Source: Alcanivorax sp. DP30
GTDB lineage: Bacteria > Pseudomonadota > Gammaproteobacteria > Pseudomonadales > Alcanivoracaceae
Reading direction: 5' to 3'
Assembly: GCF_009882945.1 (NCBI RefSeq)
Contig: NZ_WTUY01000003.1
Coordinates: 1-64,000, forward strand
DNA length: 64,000 nucleotides
The position numbers and the translations under genes are program-made. Under the pieces are notes generated by a model. The model was not told where the DNA came from, searched no databases, and saw only the letters and a program-made list of their open reading frames with translations. Positions 17,484-25,636 of this stretch are shown here, piece by piece. How positions within the stretch are numbered: position 1 is the stretch's first letter; every line of letters starts with the position of its first letter.

Positions 17484-17942
17484 ATGGAGAAGATCGTGCC
17501 TACACCCTATCGCAAGATTCTGGTCGCCATTGATGGCAGTGACGAGTCATCTCAAGTGCTTTCCCGCGCTGCTGGCGTGCTCTCGGGCAATGAGGGCGAG
17601 CTCCACCTGATCCATGTGATCGAACCGCTGGCGCTGGCCTATGGGGCCGATGTCCCCATGGATGTCACGGATCTGCAGACTGGCCTGATGGATCAGGCCA
17701 GGGCCATGGCCTCACGCTATGCCTCGCAGTACAGCATCGACGATGCCAACGTACACGTGGAGTTGGGGTCCATCGAAAAAACCATTCTCGACATGGCCGA
17801 CAAACTGGAAGCCGACCTGATAGCCGTAGGCAGCCACACCCGCAGCGGTTTGGCCCTGCTGCTGGGCTCCACCGCCCGCGGCCTGGTGCCGGGAGCGCAT
17901 TGTGATGTGTTGGCGGTCAAGGTGGACCAGAACAGTAATTAA
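17484..17942 (+). CDS. Universal stress protein, UspA family
   Basis: A 152-residue cytoplasmic protein. KILVAIDGSDES is the nucleotide-binding start of the fold, and GSHTRSGLALLLGSTARGLV near the C-terminus fits the ATP-binding pattern G-x2-G-x9-G-(S/T). The middle DVTDLQTGLMDQARAMASRY is the usual variable helix. The ATG at 17484 is annotated, but a GTG at 17496 has a GGAG site in front and may be the true start. The stop codon TAA forms part of an AT-type heptad array, followed by a perfect palindrome that probably ends transcription from both sides. Confidence 0.93.
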   Translation: MEKIVPTPYRKILVAIDGSDESSQVLSRAAGVLSGNEGELHLIHVIEPLALAYGADVPMDVTDLQTGLMDQARAMASRYASQYSIDDANVHVELGSIEKTILDMADKLEADLIAVGSHTRSGLALLLGSTARGLVPGAHCDVLAVKVDQNSN

Positions 17943-18077
17943 TCGTTAATAACGTCGCGATGCGATGTTTCTGCTTTTAAAACGCATGAGGCCGCGCCCG
18001 GATCCGGGCGCGGCCTCATGCGTTTTAAAAGCAGGAATTCGCTATTTCGCGAACTATTAATTATTCATTATTAAGCG
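17933..18077. repeat. AT-type heptad arrays enclosing a palindrome
   Basis: CAGTAAT-TAATCGT-TAATAAC (17933-17953) overlaps the uspA stop. CGAACTA-TTAATTA-TTCATTA-TTAAGCG (18050-18077) ends 5 bp before the stop of the converging gene at 18083. The same words recur at 38614-38641 and 57517-57551. Confidence 0.75.
17971..18034. terminator. Perfect 64-bp palindrome, probable two-way terminator
   Basis: CTGCTTTTAAAACGCATGAG and the following 12 bases are repeated exactly on the opposite strand, giving 32-bp arms without a single mismatch around a central GATC. The GC-rich centre flanked by AAAA/TTTT fits a bidirectional intrinsic terminator between the converging genes at 17484 and 18083. Arm length and perfection go well beyond a usual terminator. 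Confidence 0.75.
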
Positions 18078-18082
18078 TCTTC

Positions 18083-18733
18083 TCAAGTGAGCTGCAACGC
18101 TCCCGTATTCCCCTGCCCTTCCTCATTCCAGCGACACAGCAGCTCTGCCAGGCCTTGGGCCTGGATACGCAGGGCCTCAAGCTCTTCTTCGCTGCCTTTC
18201 TCACCATTGAATACCGGTAACTTGCGCATGGACTGGACCAGTTCATGATCGGGCTCGGCCATCCGTTTGACCTCCAGGGTCCAGCGGATGTGATGGACGA
18301 TCATGTGGTAGAAAGCAAGCCGAGTGGCCAGAGTATAGGGGCTGTCGTCTTCGCTGAAATCATTGAAGTCCAGACTGGCAATGACCGCCTCCCGGGAGTT
18401 TTCCGATACGCGAATATCCGCACTGCGCGGCGTGCCCAGCAACATGGACAAGGTGCCAAACACCTCCCCCGGAGACACGTAGTAGCGCGGTGGCTGCCCA
18501 TGGGCGTCATCCAGCACTTCCAGTTGCCCCCGCAACAGAAAATACAGGGCGGAATCCACATCCCCGGCACGAATCACTTCATCACCAGACCCCGCAAGCC
18601 ACAGGCGCGTGTTGCTTTCCAGCAGGTAAAACTGGCCCGCATCATCGCGGAAAATCTCATTGAAGAAAGGCACTCCAGACAACAGTTGCCGAATCCTTTC
18701 CTGGCCATAATCGTTGTTATCGGCCTTTTCCAT
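18083..18733 (-). CDS. Cyclic nucleotide-binding domain protein without DNA-binding domain
   Basis: A 216-residue protein with one cNMP-binding beta-roll at about residues 30-130: GDVDSALYFLLRGQLEVLDD and VSPGEVFGTLSMLLGTPRSADI. In CRP-type proteins the phosphate-binding cassette reads F-G-E-x-A-L-L; here the glutamate is replaced (FGTLSML), so cyclic nucleotide binding is doubtful. The C-terminal part is helical, with no helix-turn-helix. It converges on uspA, with the 64-bp palindrome between them. It is likely a sensor or adaptor; the ligand and partner are unknown. Confidence 0.82.
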   Translation of the reverse strand: MEKADNNDYGQERIRQLLSGVPFFNEIFRDDAGQFYLLESNTRLWLAGSGDEVIRAGDVDSALYFLLRGQLEVLDDAHGQPPRYYVSPGEVFGTLSMLLGTPRSADIRVSENSREAVIASLDFNDFSEDDSPYTLATRLAFYHMIVHHIRWTLEVKRMAEPDHELVQSMRKLPVFNGEKGSEEELEALRIQAQGLAELLCRWNEEGQGNTGALQLT

Positions 18734-18930
18734 CTGTTACCCCACAAACGCTGATGGACTGAAAGTCTTAATCCTATTCGGCCTGAGAAATGAGAACAAT
18801 GTCTCATAGAAGCAGATTCACAAATATCGGTGTAAATGGCCCGTTTGGATTAAAAAATCACAGAAGGCCCATCTCATCTGAAGTCAAATCGACAGGCCTG
18901 TGACCTTATGGACAGGGTGGACAAATAACA

Positions 18931-18946
18931 CTGTTCATATCATCAG
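18931..18946. promoter_or_regulatory. Probable LexA (SOS) box
   Basis: CTGTTCATATCATCAG fits the CTGT-N8-ACAG consensus with one mismatch (TCAG for ACAG). It lies about 100 bp before the lexA start, where autoregulatory boxes are expected. The rest of 18734-19043 holds no gene. Confidence 0.6.
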
Positions 18947-19043
18947 TAGTCATGCTAGGATCAAAAATATCGCACAGCTTGTCAGCTTTAGCTGACACGA
19001 CGGACTCTGTGCCGTCACCCTCTGCGCAAACATGGAGAAGGTT

Positions 19044-19658
19044 ATGAGCAGCAAACTCACCGATCGTCAGCAGCAGGTACTGGACTGTATTCGCGAGTGC
19101 ATCGCGGACACCGGCATGGCCCCCACCCGGGCGGAGATCGCCGACATCATGGGCTTCCAGTCCAAGAATGCTGCTTCAGACCACCTCCGTGCCCTGGAGC
19201 GCAAGGGGTATATCCGTCTGCACAGCGACCGCTCTCGCGGCATCCAGCTGTTGGATAATGCCTACTGGTCCGAGGAAGAGCTCCCCATCGTGGGCAAAGT
19301 CGCTGCCGGGGTACCCATCGAAGCCATTGAGAATGTGGAACGCACCGTGCCGGTTCCCCAGGGCCTGTTCAAGCAACGCCCCACCTATCTATTGAAGGTA
19401 CAAGGTGACAGCATGGTGGACGCGGGGATCTTCGACGGAGACCTGATTGCGGTTCGCAAATCCAATGTGGCCCGAAGCGGCGAAATTGTAGTGGCACGCA
19501 TTGACGAAGAAGTCACGGTGAAGACTCTAAAGTTGAACAAATCCAGCGCCACGCTGTTGCCAGCCAATGAGGCCTATGAACCTATCAAGGTTCCGGCAGA
19601 TCAGCTGGTGATCGAAGGCATTTTTGTGGGGTTGATCCGTGATCCGAATTCTTACTAG
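19044..19658 (+). CDS. lexA: LexA repressor
   Basis: A 204-residue SOS repressor. The winged helix at residues 1-70 includes PTRAEIADIMGFQSKNAASD; self-cleavage would occur at Ala88-Gly89 (VGKVAAGVP), and the serine/lysine pair is S123 (GDSMVDAGI) and K160 (EVTVKTLK). All are offset by four from E. coli LexA. The start at 19044 is preferred because GGAGAAGGTT precedes it; an ATG four codons earlier would lie within that site. The gene overlaps the DUF1499 frame by 20 bp, so the two are likely coupled. SOS control is supported by the box at 18931. Confidence 0.96.
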   Translation: MSSKLTDRQQQVLDCIRECIADTGMAPTRAEIADIMGFQSKNAASDHLRALERKGYIRLHSDRSRGIQLLDNAYWSEEELPIVGKVAAGVPIEAIENVERTVPVPQGLFKQRPTYLLKVQGDSMVDAGIFDGDLIAVRKSNVARSGEIVVARIDEEVTVKTLKLNKSSATLLPANEAYEPIKVPADQLVIEGIFVGLIRDPNSY

Positions 19659-20103
19659 CGTTTTGCTTATGGTTTTGAGTAGCAGCGTCATGTCCGATAA
19701 CAACTTGCTCGCACCGTGCCCGAACTCCCCCAACTGTGTGTCCAGCCTGACCAGCAGTGACAAGCACAGAGTGGAGCCTCTGGCGGTTTCCGACAGTCGC
19801 GAAACCAGCATGGCGCGCCTCAAGGCCGTTCTTGATGCCCAATCCCGCGTGGAATATGACGTGGTCGGCGAATCCCGCATCCAGGCCCGCTTCAAGAGCC
19901 TGATACTGCGCTTCACTGACGACGTGACCTTCTATGTACGCGAGAGCGGTGTGGTTGAGGTGCGTTCCGCCTCCCGGGTGGGATACTGGGATTTAGGTGC
20001 CAACCGTCGTCGGGTAGAATCCCTGCGCGAACAGCTGGCAGAGACCCGATCCAATGACCAAAGCGCAAAGCTCAACAACGAATCCGTCCGTCCTTTGGGC
20101 TGA
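19639..20103 (+). CDS. DUF1499 family exported protein
   Basis: A 154-residue protein starting at GTG inside the end of lexA. Residues 1-18 look like a signal peptide ([19 protein letters not shown]), and the body has the DUF1499 pattern: [14 protein letters not shown] near the start, then [20 protein letters not shown] and [20 protein letters not shown]. The two cysteines of CPNSPNC may form a disulphide in the periplasm. No enzymatic activity is known to me. It overlaps lexA by 20 bp and tatD by 50 bp, an unusually tight arrangement that suggests coupled translation and possible SOS co-induction. Confidence 0.85.
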   Translation: MIRILTSVLLMVLSSSVMSDNNLLAPCPNSPNCVSSLTSSDKHRVEPLAVSDSRETSMARLKAVLDAQSRVEYDVVGESRIQARFKSLILRFTDDVTFYVRESGVVEVRSASRVGYWDLGANRRRVESLREQLAETRSNDQSAKLNNESVRPLG

Positions 20104-20878
20104 TATCGGTGTAAATCTCACTGATAAACAGTTCCACGATGACCGCGACGCGGTCATCCAGCGGGCTCGGGAGGCCGGTGTGTGCTGGCAGTTGCTCACC
20201 GGCACCAACCTCGACGAGTCCCGCCTGGCCATCGAACTGGCCGGGCAACATGATGATCTGTTTGCCACCGCCGGTCTCCACCCCCACAGTGCCCGCTTTT
20301 ACTCCCCGGACCTGGAGAAGGAATTCCGCGAATTGCTGCGCCACCCTGCCGTGCGTGCCGCCGGGGAGATGGGTCTGGATTTCAACCGTGACTTCTCTCC
20401 ACGCCCGGACCAGGAGGCCGCCTTTGAAGCGCAGCTTGCCCTGGCGGTAGAGGCTCGCTTGCCGGTCTTTCTCCATGAACGGGATGCTCATGAGCGATTT
20501 CAGCCGATTCTGAAAACCTTCAGGGATGATCTGGTGGGCGCAGTTGTGCATTGCTTTACCGGTTCCAAAACCGCCCTGTTTGATTATCTGGATCTGGATT
20601 GTCATATCGGCATTACGGGCTGGGTCTGTGATGAGCGACGCGGCAAGTCACTGGCCGGGCTGGTGCATAACATTCCCGATAACCGCCTGCTCATCGAAAC
20701 CGATGCCCCTTACCTCCTGCCCAGAGACCTTCCTGAAGCGCCCCCCAAAAAGCGGCGTAACGAACCGTCTCTGCTGCCCTGGGTCGGGCAGCGCATAGCG
20801 ACTTTGCGACACCAGGACGTGGAAACCGTGGCAGCCATGACCACTGCCAATGCGCAGACGTTGTTTGCCGCAAGGTAA
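20054..20878 (+). CDS. tatD: TatD family metal-dependent hydrolase/DNase
   Basis: A 274-residue TIM-barrel protein close to E. coli TatD, a 3'-5' DNase acting in the cytoplasm. [16 protein letters not shown] takes the place of the HxH motif as it does in E. coli TatD, and [41 protein letters not shown] and [13 protein letters not shown] follow, ending in [16 protein letters not shown]. The ATG lies within the end of the DUF1499 gene in another frame. Linkage to lexA is compatible with a role in DNA damage, but this is inference. Confidence 0.95.
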   Translation: MTKAQSSTTNPSVLWADIGVNLTDKQFHDDRDAVIQRAREAGVCWQLLTGTNLDESRLAIELAGQHDDLFATAGLHPHSARFYSPDLEKEFRELLRHPAVRAAGEMGLDFNRDFSPRPDQEAAFEAQLALAVEARLPVFLHERDAHERFQPILKTFRDDLVGAVVHCFTGSKTALFDYLDLDCHIGITGWVCDERRGKSLAGLVHNIPDNRLLIETDAPYLLPRDLPEAPPKKRRNEPSLLPWVGQRIATLRHQDVETVAAMTTANAQTLFAAR

Positions 20879-20976
20879 GTCAGTCTACGAAAGACGGGGA
20901 AGCTGGGCCGGCAGAGGTCTGGGCGGGTTCGCATTGCTCCGGGATTGCCATCACTTTAAGGCGAGCGGTTGCCTAT

Positions 20977-21285
20977 TCAGGCGTGGTCACTGCGCCAGTG
21001 AAAGTTCACCCTGAGGGGCGGAATCACCTCGCCTTCCGGCTGACCCACCATCTCGGCATGGGCGGAGTGATGAAGCAGAGTAGCCCTGGCCGTGGACACA
21101 TGGCTGAGCTGGTTATTGGCATGCTCGGGGCCATTGAAACGCTGGATCTTGCCGTTCTGGTCAACGACCCAAAACCACTCCCCTTTGACCCGAACACGGA
21201 CGGTACACACGGAAAGACAGGCAGAGGTAATTTCGATTTCCTCCACCTGCCGCTTGCTGAGTTTGCTTGCTGTGATCGTTTTCAT
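20977..21285 (-). CDS. DUF6482-like small protein, hypothetical
   Basis: A 102-residue soluble protein: MKTITASKLSKRQVEEIEI, then ACLSVCTVRVRVKGEWFWVV, DQNGKIQRFNGPEHANNQLS and a C-terminal HAEMVGQPEGEVIPPLRV. It resembles the short DUF6482-type proteins of marine gammaproteobacteria; I am not sure of the family. The ATG at 21285 is chosen although a GTG two codons earlier is possible; the ribosome site is weak. It is on the same strand as the downstream-facing glutaredoxin and rlmKL genes but 44 bp beyond them. Function unknown. Confidence 0.65.
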   Translation of the reverse strand: MKTITASKLSKRQVEEIEITSACLSVCTVRVRVKGEWFWVVDQNGKIQRFNGPEHANNQLSHVSTARATLLHHSAHAEMVGQPEGEVIPPLRVNFHWRSDHA

Positions 21286-21335
21286 GCACACAGGATTACG
21301 CGTTCACGGTGAATCCTGCGTCATGAGTACAATGC

Positions 21336-21563
21336 TCAGTTTTGCTGCAGAAAAGCCTGCACATCCAGCAGCCCAAATGGCCACCCCAACTCCTGCCCAT
21401 TGCGGGCCAGTACAGGGATTCGCTCACCATAGCGAGCAATCAGATCATCATCTTCCGCCACATCCACCGCGTCAATTTCCACCCCGGGATCCACCATCAG
21501 CAACAGTTCCCGGGCCTGGTCGCAAAGGTGGCAGCCCAGAGTGGTATAGAGAACGACTGTCAT
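21336..21563 (-). CDS. Glutaredoxin-like (DUF836) thiol protein
   Basis: A 75-residue thioredoxin-fold protein with CHLC at residues 11-14 after LYTTLG, a cis-proline in RIPVLA, and the DUF836-type C-terminus WPFGLLDVQAFL. It would serve as a small dithiol redox protein. It overlaps the end of rlmKL by four bases (ATGA), so translation is coupled. Substrate unknown. Confidence 0.9.
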   Translation of the reverse strand: MTVVLYTTLGCHLCDQARELLLMVDPGVEIDAVDVAEDDDLIARYGERIPVLARNGQELGWPFGLLDVQAFLQQN

Positions 21564-23674
21564 GGCTCCTCCACATGGCGGATGGCGTAGAGCACATGGA
21601 TTTTGTCATTGCGCCGGAAGTCTTCAGGAATGCTCCAGCGAGTCAGATCTTCCACTGCATACCACTTGGTGATGGATTCATCGAGTTTGAAACGACGGTA
21701 GTTACAGGAGAAATACAGCACACCGCCCGGCTCCAGCCTGCGCATGATCTTGCGAATCAAGTCACCGTGGTGCTCTTCCACCACGAAGTCACTACGCGAC
21801 TTGTTGTTGGAAAACGTGGGCGGGTCGCAGAACACCATGTCGAACTGTTCCTTGCACTCATCAAGCCAGCGCATGGTGTCCGCCCGCTCCAGGCTATGCT
21901 GATCGGTGGAGAAGCCATTGAGCGCCAGATTACTGGCCGCCCATTCCAGATACTTTTTGGAAGCATCCACAGTGACGGTGCGCTTGGCGCCGCCGACGGC
22001 CGCGTGGACGGTAGCCGAACCAGTATAGGCAAACAGGTTGAGAAAACGCTTGCCTGATGCCTCTTCGGCGATACGCAAACGGATCGGCCGGTGATCAAGG
22101 AACAAGCCGGTATCAAGGTAATCCTGAAGATTCACCAGCAGTTGTGCCTGGCCTTCACGCACTGGCCGATAATGACCCTGGCCGTCCAGTTTCTGGTACT
22201 GCTGATTGCCCTTCTGACGTTCTCGGGTACGCAGATGCACCTGCTCACGATGCACACCAAGCGCGGCGCGCACCGCGGTCACCGCCCAATCCCGGCGCTC
22301 GCGGGCCTTCTCCGGGTCGATGGTCTTGGGCGCCTTGAATTCCTGTACCAACACCTGATCGCCGTAGATATCCACCGCCACATTGAATTCCGGCAAATCC
22401 CGGTCATATAACCGGTAGCACTGGATATCTTCGCGGTCCAACCAGCGTCGCAGGTGCTTGCCGTTCTTTTTTAAACGGTTCACCAGCGGCATGGCCCCTT
22501 CAGGCACATCGAAAGCGGCGCTGTCAGCCACCCGTACCACCTGGGCGGGCTGTTGCTGGCGCGGGGAATAGAGGCGAATAAAATTATTGAAGGGGCCATT
22601 TTTCAGTCGCCACTGGCTCTCCAGGTTCATGCCTGAGCGATCCATGACCTGAGCATCTGCGCCGAGCAAAATCACTGGCCAGTTCGGCGCCAGGCGCGCC
22701 ATGATCCGGCCCAGTCCCAAGTGCAACCAGCCCGCCTGCTCCTGCTCGTCCAGGCGCTCCCCCCAGGGCGGGTTGGTAACCAACACACCCTGATCCGCCA
22801 CATCGCGGGGCCGCAGAGCGCCCAGTTCACGGCGCTCGAAATGGATAGCGCTGCGCACCCCGGCGCGCTCGGCATTCTGCTGAGCCAACTGGATGGCCTT
22901 CAAATCGGCATCGAAGCCTTTCAGGGACAGTGGTGGCACAGGCAAATCAGCGCTGGCAGCGGCTTCATCCATGGCGGCCTGCCAGAGCTGACGACGACAG
23001 CCCCGCCACTGCTGGAAGCCATAGTGTCGCCGCATCAGGCCCGGGGCACGCCCGGCAGCCATCCACGCGGCCTCAATCAACAGCGTGCCGGATCCACAGA
23101 ACGGATCCAGCATGGCACCGGGACGATCCGGCTTGTTCCAGCCCGCCGCCCAGAGCATGGCCGCCGCCAGCGTCTCCCGAAGCGGCGCCCGCCCCCCGGC
23201 AAGCCGATAACCCCGGCGGTGCAGCGGATCACCGGCCAGGTCCAGCCACAGATGTGCCTCATTGGGATCCAGACGAGCACGCACGCAGCAGCTGCCACGC
23301 ACATCGCGGGAAATTTCAAACTGCGACGGCAACGCCTGGATAAAACGCTTGGCACTGATACGGTTGTCGCCACGAACGCCGGCGCCATGCTCCACATGGA
23401 TATGGATCGGAGCATCATTACCCACCAAAGCGGGCCAATCCTGACTCGCAGCCAGTTTTTCCGGGGCGATATCCGGTGTTACCCCCAGCGTGGCCAGGTG
23501 TAACAACACTCGCTCAGCCAGGCGCGACCACAGGCAGACCTTCAGAGCATCGGCTGTGCCACCAGAGAACGCCACATGGGCTCTCCCCGTCTCCGTTACC
23601 GATATGCCCAGAGCGGTCAACTCGTCAGCCAACAACGGCGCGATTCCCGGCATACTGGTGGCAACAAATTCCAT
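21560..23674 (-). CDS. rlmL: Bifunctional 23S rRNA methyltransferase RlmKL
   Basis: A 704-residue fusion that methylates G2445 (RlmL part) and G2069 (RlmK part) of 23S rRNA. The N-terminal THUMP domain (MEFVATSMPGIAPLLADEL) precedes the first Rossmann methyltransferase with LDPFCGSGTLLIEAA and VTNPPWGERL. The second enzyme contains RFLNLFAYTGSATVHAAVGG and MVFCDPPTFSNNK. The ATG at 23674 follows GAGGAACTGATA; an alternative 11 codons upstream lacks a ribosome site. Length and double-domain order match E. coli RlmKL. The glutaredoxin gene is coupled downstream. Confidence 0.95.
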   Translation of the reverse strand: MEFVATSMPGIAPLLADELTALGISVTETGRAHVAFSGGTADALKVCLWSRLAERVLLHLATLGVTPDIAPEKLAASQDWPALVGNDAPIHIHVEHGAGVRGDNRISAKRFIQALPSQFEISRDVRGSCCVRARLDPNEAHLWLDLAGDPLHRRGYRLAGGRAPLRETLAAAMLWAAGWNKPDRPGAMLDPFCGSGTLLIEAAWMAAGRAPGLMRRHYGFQQWRGCRRQLWQAAMDEAAASADLPVPPLSLKGFDADLKAIQLAQQNAERAGVRSAIHFERRELGALRPRDVADQGVLVTNPPWGERLDEQEQAGWLHLGLGRIMARLAPNWPVILLGADAQVMDRSGMNLESQWRLKNGPFNNFIRLYSPRQQQPAQVVRVADSAAFDVPEGAMPLVNRLKKNGKHLRRWLDREDIQCYRLYDRDLPEFNVAVDIYGDQVLVQEFKAPKTIDPEKARERRDWAVTAVRAALGVHREQVHLRTRERQKGNQQYQKLDGQGHYRPVREGQAQLLVNLQDYLDTGLFLDHRPIRLRIAEEASGKRFLNLFAYTGSATVHAAVGGAKRTVTVDASKKYLEWAASNLALNGFSTDQHSLERADTMRWLDECKEQFDMVFCDPPTFSNNKSRSDFVVEEHHGDLIRKIMRRLEPGGVLYFSCNYRRFKLDESITKWYAVEDLTRWSIPEDFRRNDKIHVLYAIRHVEEP

Positions 23675-23853
23675 TATCAGTTCCTCGTAAGTGACTGTTT
23701 TGTGCAATCACAAAAATGTTTTTTCAATGCTTTCAGTGCGTTACACAAATGTCATCCCGCTGTCCTTTATACGTCATATGCTTAAAGAACGACGATGATA
23801 TTGCTACTCGGTATTCGACACTACTCTACCCGTTTTCCATACTGAATTTGTCG

Positions 23854-23916
23854 ACCCCGGAGGTGAAGTCCACAACACAACGGGCCTGTTCGCATTGCCC
23901 GGGGTTATTTCTTTTT
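23854..23916 (+). promoter_or_regulatory. Hairpin with T-rich tail in the rmf leader
   Basis: ACCCCGG (23854-23860) can pair with CCGGGGT (23899-23905), followed by TTATTTCTTTTT. The structure ends about 30 bp before the rmf start. The 38-nt loop is large for a terminator, so it may be an attenuator, an mRNA-stability element or chance. Confidence 0.35.
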
Positions 23917-23945
23917 GTACCGATGTATGTGAAAGGAAAGCGTCT

Positions 23946-24152
23946 ATGAAGCGACAAAAACGAAACAGAGACGACCGCGCCTTCAACCGTGGCTACAACG
24001 CTGGCCTCGATGGAAAATCCCGTGAAGACTGCCCCTTTGGATCCCTCCAGGCCCGAACCAACTGGATGGGTGGATGGCGTGAAGGCCGTACCAATCTCGC
24101 TCAAGGCATGCTGGGTGTGGCCAGCATTCAGAATCTGAAGAACATCGGTTAA
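23946..24152 (+). CDS. rmf: Ribosome modulation factor
   Basis: A 68-residue basic protein that dimerises 70S ribosomes into inactive 100S particles in stationary phase. MKRQKRNRDDRAFNRGYNAG and the following DGKSREDCPFGSL and NWMGGWREGR match E. coli RMF closely; the C-terminus is about 13 residues longer. ATG follows GTGAAAGGAAAGCGTCT. The leader holds a possible hairpin, and an intrinsic terminator follows at 24201. Stationary-phase control through ppGpp is expected from the family. Confidence 0.96.
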   Translation: MKRQKRNRDDRAFNRGYNAGLDGKSREDCPFGSLQARTNWMGGWREGRTNLAQGMLGVASIQNLKNIG

Positions 24153-24200
24153 TTTTTTCCTAGTTCACCAATGCGCCGACGCGTTCGCGCGCCGACCCAC

Positions 24201-24224
24201 AGGGCCCCACCAGGGCCCTTTTTA
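24201..24224 (+). terminator. Intrinsic terminator of rmf
   Basis: AGGGCCC (24201-24207) and GGGCCCT (24213-24219) pair around a 5-nt loop and lead into TTTTTT (24219-24224), 48 bp after the rmf stop. Confidence 0.85.
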
Positions 24225-24237
24225 ATGGCAGTTTCAC

Positions 24238-24264
24238 CACAGAGGGCACAGAGCACACAGAGTA
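24238..24264. repeat. 9-bp step CACAGAG array
   Basis: CACAGAGGG-CACAGAGCA-CACAGAGTA has a 9-bp step. A decayed inverted partner, CTCAGTGATCACTGTGG, lies about 30 bp further right. An intact pair of the same family is at 50796-50928. Confidence 0.7.
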
Positions 24265-24322
24265 AGCCCCTTCTTTACCTCAGTGATCACTGTGGCAAAA
24301 CCCGTCTTGTCTTATCAGATAT

Positions 24323-25324
24323 CTACTTCCAGGCTCGGGCAATTCTGTTGACCAGGCCCGGGCCCTGATAGATCAGGCCGCTGTAGATCTGCACCAGCTC
24401 GGCGCCCAGGACTTTCTTGGCAAGGGCATCATCAGCGCTGCGAATGCCACCCACGCCAATAATCGGGATCCGGCCATTGAGTGCCTTGCTCATTGTTTCC
24501 AGCGCCTGATTGGCTATGGGGGTTAGTGGCGCGCCGCTGAGGCCACCTTGCTCATCACCATGGGGCAAGTCTTGAACGCCCTCTCGGGATAATGTGGTGT
24601 TGCCGACACAAACGCCATCAATGCCATGTTTCACAAAGGCCTCGGCCATGGCCTGCAACTCTTCTGCGCTGTTGTCCGGGGCAATCTTGATCACCAGCGG
24701 CACCTTGCGGCGATGTTGTTGATCCAGGCGGTCCTGGGCTTCCCGCAGGGTCGCCAGCAAGCGGTCCAGGGCGTCCCCGTGTTGCAGCTCGCGCAGGCCG
24801 GGGGTATTTGGCGAAGACACATTGACCACCAGATAGGTCGCATAGGCATGCACCTTCTGCTGGCAAATCAGGTAATCCTCCACCGCATCTTCCACCGGGG
24901 TGTCCTTGTTCTTGCCGATATTGATGCCCAGCACCCCCTCATAGTTGCTCTGCTTCACCGCATTCACCAGATAATCCACACCCAGATTATTGAAGCCCAT
25001 GCGGTTAATGATGGCTTCAGCTTTCGGCAACCGGAAAAGACGGGGCTTCGGGTTACCCGGCTGGGCGCGCGGGGTAATGGTGCCAATCTCGATAAAGCCA
25101 AATCCCAGATCTGCCAGCCCATCGATGCAATCACCGTTCTTGTCGAGCCCGGCAGCCAGCCCGACGGCATTGGGGAACTCGATGCCCATGACCTTCACCG
25201 GTGAAGACACCTTGCCGGCAGGCCAGAGTTTGCCAGCACGCTTGCGCAGCATGGCAAGGGTGAGGTCGTGGGACTGTTCGGCAGAAAGGGTGAACAACAG
25301 GGGTCGGGCAAGGGAATACAGCAT
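24323..25324 (-). CDS. pyrD: Dihydroorotate dehydrogenase (quinone), class 2
   Basis: A 333-residue membrane-associated FMN enzyme of pyrimidine synthesis. The N-terminal helix [20 protein letters not shown] is the quinone-contacting segment of class 2 enzymes. [61 protein letters not shown] (with the catalytic serine) and [13 protein letters not shown] follow. The start at 25324 is set by the conserved [10 protein letters not shown]; the open frame continues 47 codons upstream with no family resemblance. It stands alone. Confidence 0.96.
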   Translation of the reverse strand: MLYSLARPLLFTLSAEQSHDLTLAMLRKRAGKLWPAGKVSSPVKVMGIEFPNAVGLAAGLDKNGDCIDGLADLGFGFIEIGTITPRAQPGNPKPRLFRLPKAEAIINRMGFNNLGVDYLVNAVKQSNYEGVLGINIGKNKDTPVEDAVEDYLICQQKVHAYATYLVVNVSSPNTPGLRELQHGDALDRLLATLREAQDRLDQQHRRKVPLVIKIAPDNSAEELQAMAEAFVKHGIDGVCVGNTTLSREGVQDLPHGDEQGGLSGAPLTPIANQALETMSKALNGRIPIIGVGGIRSADDALAKKVLGAELVQIYSGLIYQGPGLVNRIARAWK

Positions 25325-25636
25325 GGATGGGTCCGCAACTGGTGAGCTGGCGGGCATTATAGCCAAGGGGGGCGGTGACTTCGATGCTTTGTGTCGGACA
25401 GAGAGGCGCGGTGCGCGGCATGCCTTACCCACACGCCAAACCCGGGATACATTACCTCCTTCCAAACTAGAAGCTTGTTGGCAAACGATACGGGTTTCTT
25501 CATGGGGTAATCACCTGCAGGCAAGTTGCCACAGGTTTTGCCTGTTGGGTGTTGCATGTACAGCCGCGGAGCGGCCACAAAAAAAGCCCGGCTTACGCCG
25601 GGCTTACACACACAACCAACGAAATCAGCGCGCCGG
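25325..25636. other. Intergenic region upstream of pyrD
   Basis: No gene is seen in these 312 bp. The right end holds the terminator of the RND gene (25581-25608). The segment 25500-25580 resembles 55300-55350 (a shared CAGCCGC-GAGCGGCC motif followed by an A tract and a GC stem), suggesting a repeated terminator module. Confidence 0.45.
25581..25608 (-). terminator. Intrinsic terminator of the envelope operon
   Basis: Read on the minus strand AAGCCCGGC and GCCGGGCTT (25597-25605 and 25584-25592) pair around TTAC/GTAA and run into TTTTTT. It lies 30-55 bp beyond the RND gene stop. Confidence 0.85.
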
